A stretch of DNA of 5,551 nt from an uncultured Azospirillum sp. Lineage in GTDB: Bacteria; Pseudomonadota; Alphaproteobacteria; Azospirillales; Azospirillaceae. The position numbers were made by a program, and so were the translations under genes. Below, piece after piece: positions 1-4,660 of this stretch (positions are counted from its first letter, which is position 1; every line of letters begins with the position of its first letter). The stretch lies in assembly GCA_937960755.1 (NCBI GenBank), contig CALGOL010000603.1, forward strand, positions 1 through 5,551, read 5' to 3'. The notes beneath the pieces are model-generated. The model did no database searches, was not told the origin of the DNA, and saw only the letters and a list, made by a program, of their open reading frames with translations.

Positions 1-3000
1 CGTCGCCAAGGCCACCGCGGCGACGGCGCGGTTGGCGGCGCCGCCTTCCAGCACCCGCAGGTTGGAGCGCACATAACCCTTCGACGCCAGCTTGCGCACG
101 ATGTCGTTCGGCACGTTGCTGGCCGGCAGGCTGTCCGGCAGGTCGCCTTGGGCGTCGCCCTCGCCCACCGTGAACGGCAGCAAATCTTCCGGCGTGGCGT
201 GCGCCAGATCTTCGCGGCCCAGGTAGGAGATGGCGATTTCGCGGAAGATGTAGTCGATGACCGAGGTCGCCATCTTAATGGTGTCGTTGCCCGACACCGA
301 ACCCGACGGCTCGAACCGGGTGAAGGTGAAGGCTTCGACGAACTCTTCCAGCGGCACGCCGTATTGCAGGCCGATGGAAATGGCGATGGCGAAGTTGTTC
401 ATCAGCGAGCGGAAAGCGGCGCCTTCCTTGTGCATGTCGATGAAGATTTCACCCAGACGGCCGTCTTCATATTCGCCGGTGCGCAAGTACACCTTATGGC
501 CGCCGACCATCGCCTTTTGGGTGTAGCCCTTGCGGCGGTGCGGCAGACGCTCGCGGGACGCCTCCTTGCGCTCGATGATCTTTTCCACCACCCGCTCAAT
601 GACGCGCTCGGTGACAATCTGCGTGCGTTCGGCGGCCGGGGCGGCGGCGACGCGGTCGATCAGATCGTCTTCGTCGTCATCCTCGATGCCGTCGAACAGC
701 GACGACGACAACGGCTGGCTGAGCTTGGAACCGTCGCGATAGAGCGCATTGGCCTTCAGCCCCAGCCGCCACGACAGCATGTAGGCGTCGTTGCATTCCG
801 TGATCGTCGCGTTGTTCGGCATGTTGATGGTCTTGGAGATCGCGCCGGAAATGAACGGCTGCGACGCCGCCATCATTTCGATATGGCTCTTCCACGACAA
901 GAAGCGCTTGCCGATGCGGCCGCATGGGTTGGCGCAATCGAACACCGGCAGGTGTTCTTCCCGTAGGAACGGCGCGCCTTCCAAGGTCATCGCGCCGCAA
1001 ACATAGGTGTTGGCGGCGTCGATCTCGCCCTTGGCGAAGCCCAAGGCCGGCAGCAGCTCGAAGCCCGGCGCGTTGACCTGCTCGGCCGGAATCTTCAACT
1101 GGTTGACGATGAAGCTCTCGCCCAGCGCCCACTTGTTGAAGGCGAACTTGATGTCGAAGGCGGCGCCCAGGCCGGCTTCCAGCTTCTTCAGCGCTTCGTC
1201 GTCAAAGCCCTTGGCCTTCAGCGAAGCGTGGTTGACGCCCGGCGCGCCTTGCAACGTGCCGTGACCCACCGCGTAACGCTCGATGGCGGCGATCTGGTCG
1301 TCGTCATAACCCAAGGTGGCCAGCGCTTCCGGCACCAGACGGTTGACGATCTTGAAATAGCCGCCGCCCGCCAGCTTCTTAAACTTCACCAGGGCGAAGT
1401 CGGGTTCAATGCCGGTGGTGTCGCAATCCATCACCAGACCGATGGTGCCGGTGGGGGCGACGACGGAGACTTGCGCGTTGCGGTAGCCGTTGACCTCGCC
1501 CAACGCCAGGGCGCGGTCCCAGGCGCGCACGGCGGCCAGCGCCAACTCGCTTTCCGGGCATTGATCGGCGTTGAACGGCACCGGCGGCACCGTCAACCCT
1601 TCATAGCCTTCCGCTTCGCCCAAGGCGGCGCGGCGGTGGTTGCGGATCACCCGCAGCATCGCCTCGGCGTTCTTGGCGTAGCCGGGGAAAGCCCCCATTT
1701 CGCCGGCCATTTCGGCCGAAGTCGCATAGGCGACGCCGGTCATCACCGCGGAGACCGCGGCGCAGACCGCGCGGCCTTCTTCGGAATCGTACGGCAGGCC
1801 CGACGCCATCAGCAGGCCGCCGAGATTGGCGAAACCCAGGCCGAGCGTGCGGTATTCGTAAGAAAGCTGGGCGATTTCCTTCGACGGGAATTGCGCCATC
1901 AGCACCGAGATTTCCAGCGTGATGGTCCACAGCCGGCAGGCGTGCTCAAACGCCGCCACATCGAACGAACCGTCGGTCCGGCGGAAGCTCATCAGGTTGA
2001 GCGAGGCCAGATTGCACGCCGTGTCGTCGAGGAACATGTATTCCGAACACGGGTTCGAGGCGTTGATGCGGCCCGATTCGGGGCAGGTGTGCCATTCGTT
2101 GATGGTGCTGTCGAACTGCACGCCGGGATCAGCGCACGACCACGCGGCGAAGCCGATCTTGTCCCACAGGTCGCGGGCCTTCAGCGTCTTCATCACCTTG
2201 CCGGTGGTGCGGGCGGTGAGCTTCCAATCGGCGTCGTCCAGCACGGCCTTGAGGAAATCGTTCGGCACCCGCACCGAATTGTTGGAGTTCTGCCCCGACA
2301 CGGTGAGATAGGCTTCCGAATCCCAATCGGTGTCATAGGTGCGGAAATCGATGTGGGCGTAGCCTTGCGAGGCGAACTGCAAGACGCGCTGGATGTAGTT
2401 TTCCGACACTTCCGCCCGGCGCGCCGCCTTGATCGCCTTCTTCAGCGCCGGATTCTTGGTCGGATCGACGCCGTTCTGCGCCGCCGCCATGACGGCGTTG
2501 AGGTGCTTCTGACACAGCTTGGAGCCGGCGACCAGAGCCGCCACCTTCTGCTCTTCGATCACCTTCCAGTCGATATAGGCTTCAATGTCGGGGTGATCCA
2601 GGTCCACCGTCACCATCTTGGCGGCGCGGCGCGTGGTGCCGCCCGACTTGATGGCGCCCGCCGCGCGGTCGCCGATCTTCAAGAAGCTCATCAAGCCCGA
2701 CGACTTGCCGCCGCCCGACAGCCGTTCGCCTTCGCCGCGCAGAGCGGAGAAGTTGGCGCCGGTGCCGGAGCCGTACTTGAACAGGCGCGCCTCGCGCACC
2801 CACAAATCCATAATGCCGCCTTCGTTCACCAGATCGTCGGAGATCGACTGGATGAAGCAGGCGTGCGGCTGCGGGTGCTCATAGGCCGACTCGGAACGCA
2901 CCAGTTCGCCGGTGCGGTAGTCGACGTAATGGTGGCCCTGGCCGGGACCGTCGACGCCATAGGCCCAATGCAGGCCGGTGTTGAACCATTGCGGGCTGTT

Positions 3001-3453
3001 GGGCGCCGCCATCTGCGCCGCCAGCATGAAGCGCATTTCGTCGAAATAGGCCCGCGCGTCCGACTCGCCGTCGAAATAGCCGCCCTTCCAGCCCCAATAG
3101 GTCCAGCAGCCGGCCAGCCGGTCAAACACTTGCGTGGCCGAAGTTTCGCCGACGATGCGTTGTTCCTTGGGCAGCAGGGCGAGCTTGGCTTCGTCCGGGA
3201 CCTTGCGCCACAGCCACGACGGCACGTCGTTTTCTTCAACGGCCTTGAGCGCGGCGGGGACGCCGGCCTTGCGGAAATACTTTTGCGCCAGAATGTCGGC
3301 GGCGACCTGGCTCCAGTGCTCCGGCACGCGGATGTTTTCCTGGCGGAACACCACCGAACCGTCGGGATTGCGGATTTCGCTCACCGCCGCGCGGAAGCCA
3401 AGCCCCGCGTACGCATCCTGATCCGCCGTGGTGAAACGCCGTTCGACCCGCAT
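1..3453 (-). CDS. nrdJ: Adenosylcobalamin-dependent (class II) ribonucleotide reductase, C-terminus cut by window edge
   Basis: Cytoplasmic enzyme that reduces ribonucleotides to deoxyribonucleotides for DNA synthesis, using adenosylcobalamin to generate the active-site thiyl radical, so it needs no oxygen or separate radical subunit. The frame is open without a stop from the ATG at 3453 to base 1, giving 1151 codons. The N-terminus MRVERRFTTADQDAYAG and the following SEIRNPDGSVVF fit the long alphaproteobacterial NrdJ form. Visible family motifs are PHACF with C199, NPCSE with N467/C469/E471, ACNLASLNL with C480, and APTGTIG at 666-672. By analogy with class I enzymes, C469 would carry the thiyl radical and C199/C480 would form the redox pair. 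An acidic patch (924-930) and a charged, probably helical linker (about 933-985) lead into a TSCPD domain (about 985-1082). The family usually runs to about 1200-1250 residues, so the terminal cysteine-rich tail lies outside the window. No frameshift or intein was seen. The ATG is supported by an AAGGGG site 9 bases upstream. No cobalamin riboswitch was recognised in the leader. Confidence 0.97.
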   Translation of the reverse strand, partial: MRVERRFTTADQDAYAGLGFRAAVSEIRNPDGSVVFRQENIRVPEHWSQVAADILAQKYFRKAGVPAALKAVEENDVPSWLWRKVPDEAKLALLPKEQRIVGETSATQVFDRLAGCWTYWGWKGGYFDGESDARAYFDEMRFMLAAQMAAPNSPQWFNTGLHWAYGVDGPGQGHHYVDYRTGELVRSESAYEHPQPHACFIQSISDDLVNEGGIMDLWVREARLFKYGSGTGANFSALRGEGERLSGGGKSSGLMSFLKIGDRAAGAIKSGGTTRRAAKMVTVDLDHPDIEAYIDWKVIEEQKVAALVAGSKLCQKHLNAVMAAAQNGVDPTKNPALKKAIKAARRAEVSENYIQRVLQFASQGYAHIDFRTYDTDWDSEAYLTVSGQNSNNSVRVPNDFLKAVLDDADWKLTARTTGKVMKTLKARDLWDKIGFAAWSCADPGVQFDSTINEWHTCPESGRINASNPCSEYMFLDDTACNLASLNLMSFRRTDGSFDVAAFEHACRLWTITLEISVLMAQFPSKEIAQLSYEYRTLGLGFANLGGLLMASGLPYDSEEGRAVCAAVSAVMTGVAYATSAEMAGEMGAFPGYAKNAEAMLRVIRNHRRAALGEAEGYEGLTVPPVPFNADQCPESELALAAVRAWDRALALGEVNGYRNAQVSVVAPTGTIGLVMDCDTTGIEPDFALVKFKKLAGGGYFKIVNRLVPEALATLGYDDDQIAAIERYAVGHGTLQGAPGVNHASLKAKGFDDEALKKLEAGLGAAFDIKFAFNKWALGESFIVNQLKIPAEQVNAPGFELLPALGFAKGEIDAANTYVCGAMTLEGAPFLREEHLPVFDCANPCGRIGKRFLSWKSHIEMMAASQPFISGAISKTINMPNNATITECNDAYMLSWRLGLKANALYRDGSKLSQPLSSSLFDGIEDDDEDDLIDRVAAAPAAERTQIVTERVIERVVEKIIERKEASRERLPHRRKGYTQKAMVGGHKVYLRTGEYEDGRLGEIFIDMHKEGAAFRSLMNNFAIAISIGLQYGVPLEEFVEAFTFTRFEPSGSVSGNDTIKMATSVIDYIFREIAISYLGREDLAHATPEDLLPFTVGEGDAQGDLPDSLPASNVPNDIVRKLASKGYVRSNLRVLEGGAANRAVAAVALAT

Positions 3454-3462
3454 GACCCCGAT

Positions 3463-3468
3463 CCCCTT
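3463..3468 (-). promoter_or_regulatory. Ribosome binding site of nrdJ
   Basis: On the minus strand AAGGGG lies 9 bases before the ATG at 3453. It supports this start codon, as does the good fit of the N-terminal residues to the NrdJ family. Confidence 0.75.
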
Positions 3469-3495
3469 AACTGTCGGCAAAGCTTGGGCGTCGCC

Positions 3496-3511
3496 ATGGA
3501 TAGCGGTCCAT
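3496..3511 (-). other. Small hairpin in the nrdJ leader
   Basis: ATGGA and TCCAT flank a 6-base loop, about 43 bases upstream of the nrdJ start. It lies between copy A and the ribosome binding site. No riboswitch or attenuator pattern was recognised around it. It may be a chance stem. Confidence 0.25.
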
Positions 3512-3573
3512 AGCAGCACTCAACGCCAGATGATGTGTGTTAAGGGCATCCTAACCATGCGGCCGGATCGTGG

Positions 3574-3620
3574 CAACAACATCTTGGGGGCTGCGACGCG
3601 GTTCCCCCTAAATGTCCACA
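3574..3620. promoter_or_regulatory. Candidate tandem NrdR boxes in the nrdJ control region
   Basis: NrdR is the ATP-cone repressor of ribonucleotide reductase genes. It binds two 16-base palindromes with core CWATATATWG, placed about three helical turns apart. Here CAACATCTTG (3577-3586) fits 8 of 10 core positions and CTAAATGTCC (3608-3617) fits 6 of 10, with centres exactly 31 bases apart. The two boxes also form an outer dyad: ACATCTTGGGGG (3579-3590) and CCCCCTAAATGT (3604-3615) are complementary at 10 of 12 positions. Position upstream of an nrd gene, spacing and preservation in copy B support the call. The second box is weak on its own. Confidence 0.55.
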
Positions 3621-3634
3621 ACATCCGCCGAGTC

Positions 3635-3643
3635 TGGGGATAA
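3635..3643 (-). promoter_or_regulatory. Second DnaA-like site upstream of nrdJ
   Basis: The minus strand reads TTATCCCCA, one mismatch from TTATCCACA. It lies 31 bases centre-to-centre from the perfect box at 3666-3674, on the same face of the helix. The surrounding GGGATAACCC block is fully conserved in copy B. Confidence 0.4.
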
Positions 3644-3665
3644 CCCGGCGACAAAGGGAACGGGC

Positions 3666-3674
3666 TGTGGATAA
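3666..3674 (-). promoter_or_regulatory. DnaA box, exact consensus, upstream of nrdJ
   Basis: TGTGGATAA on the plus strand is TTATCCACA on the minus strand, the perfect DnaA-box consensus. DnaA control of ribonucleotide reductase is established for E. coli nrdAB, so a box in this promoter is plausible. It could also be an orphan box. Confidence 0.6.
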
Positions 3675-3703
3675 GGGGGATGAGACGTTGATAAAGCCGG
3701 CGT

Positions 3704-4138
3704 TCAAGCGGCGGCGCGCCAGCCGGCCTCAGTTTCCTCAAACACGGCGCGCGGCGGCGACGGCGGGGCGTCGCTGTTGAGGCGGGCGACGATCTCTTCA
3801 ATATGCGCGGCGCCTTCCATGCGCTCGCGATAGATCGCCCGCAGGAAACGGTCGGCCCAGGCGGGGATTTTGCCGCGCTTTTCCCACAGCGCCACCGATT
3901 GGGCGTCATTGCCGAAATAGGCCGCCAGCCGAGCTTGCGACAGGTCCAATTCGATTCGCAAAAAGCGGAACTCGGCTCCGGTCAACGGCTCGGCGCGCTG
4001 AACCAGATGCATGGCGATGGCGCGATGCAATGCTTCCACGTTCTCCACCGCCACGCCGTCGCCATAGGGCGTCGACAACGGCTGATAGCCGTTGACCAAC
4101 CAAACGTCAGGCAATCCGCATTCGAGATAGTGGTGCAT
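3704..4138 (-). CDS. HTH protein resembling the DNA-binding half of MqsA-type antitoxins
   Basis: A 144-residue protein, probably a DNA-binding antitoxin and autorepressor of its own operon. The N-terminal part (1-50) begins MHHYLECGLPDVWLVNGY and has no recognised fold. Residues about 52-106 form an XRE-like helix-turn-helix: LTGAEFRFLRIELDLSQ, then AAYFGNDAQSVALWEKRGKIP, with the recognition helix near 78-86. This layout, LTxxEhRxLR followed by LSQ and WE, is what is seen in the C-terminal domain of MqsA/YgiT proteins. Unlike MqsA it has a single cysteine (C7), so there is no CxxC zinc-binding domain. A Pro-rich, acidic tail (about 122-144) follows. It is the second gene of the pair, 15 bases after the DUF4258 gene, and has no strong ribosome binding site, so translational coupling is likely. 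It could instead be a plain transcriptional regulator. Confidence 0.82.
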   Translation of the reverse strand: MHHYLECGLPDVWLVNGYQPLSTPYGDGVAVENVEALHRAIAMHLVQRAEPLTGAEFRFLRIELDLSQARLAAYFGNDAQSVALWEKRGKIPAWADRFLRAIYRERMEGAAHIEEIVARLNSDAPPSPPRAVFEETEAGWRAAA

Positions 4139-4154
4139 CGCCGTTTCGCCGTTT
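4139..4154. repeat. 8-base tandem duplication filling the gap between the paired genes
   Basis: CGCCGTTT occurs twice head to tail, occupying the 15-base gap between the two genes and the last base of the upstream stop codon. On the minus strand it reads GAAACGGC twice just before the HTH start, in place of a recognisable Shine-Dalgarno sequence. Confidence 0.6.
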
Positions 4155-4453
4155 CAGAAAACCGTGATGATTAACAACTTTGTCCGCCATTCAATCGCCA
4201 AGCCGACAGTGATTTCCTCGCCCGCCGAACGACCGCGCATATCGACGCGCCAATTTCCGTGTTCATCCAGCCATGGGTCGCCGTCGATATAACCGGCACG
4301 AACGACTCTCACTACCTGAGTGATCGTGAAGTCCCGTTCACGCATGCGACGACGCCCATGCCCTACCGGGACGATGCGGTCCGCATCCTGGGCGATTTCC
4401 TTAATCACCGCCGCCGCTTCGGGCTTGCTCAGCCGTGAAGGCGTTTCGTCCAT
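4154..4453 (-). CDS. DUF4258-type small protein, putative type II toxin
   Basis: A 99-residue basic protein. The C-terminal part looks like DUF4258, a small family often encoded next to MqsA/HTH antitoxins and thought to share the RelE/MqsR-like fold. Visible features are GHGRRRMRERDFT (31-43), a predicted helix ITQVVRVVRAG (44-54), then strands around NWRVDMRGR (67-75), ITVGLAIEW (81-89) and KLLIITVF (92-99). The pattern of His plus RMRER, a helix ending in a glycine, and a final TV-containing strand is typical of the family. An RNase-type toxic activity is inferred from family and context only. An upstream in-frame ATG at 4561 is rejected: the extension would run through the promoter palindrome and into copy B, whereas ATG 4453 has AGGAAGG ending 11 bases upstream. 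It forms an operon with the HTH gene in toxin-first order, as in mqsRA. Confidence 0.75.
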   Translation of the reverse strand: MDETPSRLSKPEAAAVIKEIAQDADRIVPVGHGRRRMRERDFTITQVVRVVRAGYIDGDPWLDEHGNWRVDMRGRSAGEEITVGLAIEWRTKLLIITVF

Positions 4454-4464
4454 ACTTATAGCAC

Positions 4465-4471
4465 CCTTCCT
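4465..4471 (-). promoter_or_regulatory. Ribosome binding site deciding the start of the DUF4258 gene
   Basis: AGGAAGG on the minus strand lies 11 bases before ATG 4453 and overlaps the operator palindrome. It favours the 99-residue product over the 135-residue reading from 4561. Confidence 0.55.
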
Positions 4472-4485
4472 ATAAAAATTATAGG
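4469..4485 (-). promoter_or_regulatory. Palindromic operator overlapping the -10 box of the two-gene module
   Basis: CCTATAAAAATTATAGG is a perfect inverted repeat of 7-base arms around AAA. On the minus strand it contains TATAAT (4483-4478), a perfect -10 hexamer. No good -35 was found at 16-18 bases. A third half-site, TTATAGC (4456-4462, 6 of 7), lies next to the start codon. An operator covering the -10 is typical of autoregulated toxin-antitoxin operons. The HTH protein encoded second in the operon is the obvious candidate ligand. Transcription would start near 4471, leaving a very short leader. Confidence 0.6.
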
Positions 4486-4534
4486 CGCTTTTTTCCGGCG
4501 ACAGGGGAATCGTGGCCAACTCCACGGAAAGTGG

Positions 4535-4581
4535 CAACAACATATTGGGAAAAAAAACCACCCGATCCTAATATATCCACT
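4535..4581. promoter_or_regulatory. Candidate tandem NrdR boxes in copy B
   Basis: CAACATATTG (4538-4547) fits 9 of 10 positions of the NrdR core and TAATATATCC (4569-4578) fits 7 of 10. Centres are again 31 bases apart. The outer dyad is retained in altered form: ATATTGGGA and TCCTAATAT are complementary at 8 of 9 positions. Keeping spacing and symmetry while the spacer sequence changed almost completely argues for function. Assignment to NrdR is inference from consensus and from similarity to the nrdJ copy. Confidence 0.5.
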
Positions 4582-4625
4582 GCATTTATCGAGTCGGGGG
4601 ATAACCCATAGCGGTCAAGGTGGGC

Positions 4626-4634
4626 TGTGGAAAA
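4626..4634 (-). promoter_or_regulatory. DnaA box in copy B
   Basis: The minus strand reads TTTTCCACA, which fits the relaxed DnaA consensus TTWTNCACA. It corresponds to the perfect box of copy A within the conserved GGGCTGTGGA block. A further, more degenerate site (minus TTATCCCCC, two mismatches) lies at 4596-4604. Confidence 0.45.
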
Positions 4635-4640
4635 GAGAAG

Positions 4641-4652
4641 GGACTACAGTCC
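4641..4652. terminator. Weak possible terminator after the hypothetical gene
   Basis: GGACTACAGTCC has 5-base complementary arms around two bases. On the minus strand it is followed by the pyrimidine-rich CTTCTCTTTT, 9 bases after the stop of the hypothetical gene. The loop is too tight for a full hairpin and the stem is short, so this is only a candidate. Confidence 0.2.
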
Positions 4653-4660
4653 GCCCAAAC

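Larger units (their letters stand above)
3564..3674 (-). repeat. Regulatory repeat copy A, upstream of nrdJ
   Basis: Imperfect direct repeat of the segment at about 4525-4634, in the same orientation and offset by 961 bases. By hand alignment, 3564-3646 matches 4525-4607 at 54 of 83 positions without a net indel. After a one-base indel, the ten bases GGGCTGTGGA match perfectly. Best conserved blocks are GTGGCAACAACAT, TCCAC, GAGTC with GGGATAACCC, and the terminal block. The least conserved part is 3591-3610, with 5 of 20 identities. The copy lies about 110-220 bases upstream of the nrdJ start, a normal place for a promoter and operators. It contains two NrdR-like boxes, a GANTC site and two DnaA-like sites. 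No convincing -35/-10 pair could be assigned. Confidence 0.8.
4525..4634 (-). repeat. Regulatory repeat copy B, upstream of the two-gene module
   Basis: Diverged second copy of the nrdJ control region (3564-3674), in the same orientation. It sits between the end of the 280-residue gene at 4661 and the start of the DUF4258 gene at 4453. Box positions are preserved: CAACATATTG at 4538, TCCAC at 4576, GAGTC at 4591 and GATAACCC at 4600 are all exactly 961 bases from their partners. The spacer that is GC-rich in copy A is here replaced by a run of eight A (4550-4557). This copy may give the downstream pair NrdR/DnaA-type control, or be a relic of the duplication event. Confidence 0.8.

Noticed and set aside
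148..966. 272-codon plus-strand open frame
   Set aside because: Antisense shadow of the C-terminal third of nrdJ, with low-complexity composition and no motifs.
1228..3513. 761-codon plus-strand open frame
   Set aside because: It is antisense to nrdJ. The nrdJ frame carries unmistakable catalytic motifs across the same bases, whereas this reading is His/Arg/Ala/Gly-rich with no recognisable domain. It arises from high GC at third codon positions.
3564..3674. Replication origin, because of DnaA boxes and AT-containing blocks
   Set aside because: Only one perfect and one near-perfect box are present, with no AT-rich unwinding region and no origin-linked genes nearby. A promoter role fits better.
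3454..3703. Cobalamin riboswitch before the B12-dependent reductase
   Set aside because: No convincing B12-box or the multi-helix pattern was found in the leader. Only a 5-base-pair hairpin is visible.
3520..3909. 129-codon minus-strand open frame over copy A and the end of the HTH gene
   Set aside because: It overlaps the well-supported HTH gene in another frame, is Arg/Pro/Ser-rich, and crosses the regulatory repeat.
3803..4174. 123-codon plus-strand open frame
   Set aside because: Antisense of the HTH gene, with no motif and no independent support.
4154..4561. Longer 135-residue start for the DUF4258 protein
   Set aside because: The extra 36 codons run through the TATAAT palindrome and the first NrdR-like box. 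ATG 4453 has its own ribosome binding site.
4550..4590. Rho-independent terminator using the T8 run on the minus strand
   Set aside because: No compact GC-rich stem precedes the run. The only complementary arms (CCCGA/TCGGG) are more than 30 bases apart.
4525..4660. Transposon end or insertion sequence
   Set aside because: There is no transposase gene, and the repeats are direct, diverged and too long for target-site duplications or terminal inverted repeats.
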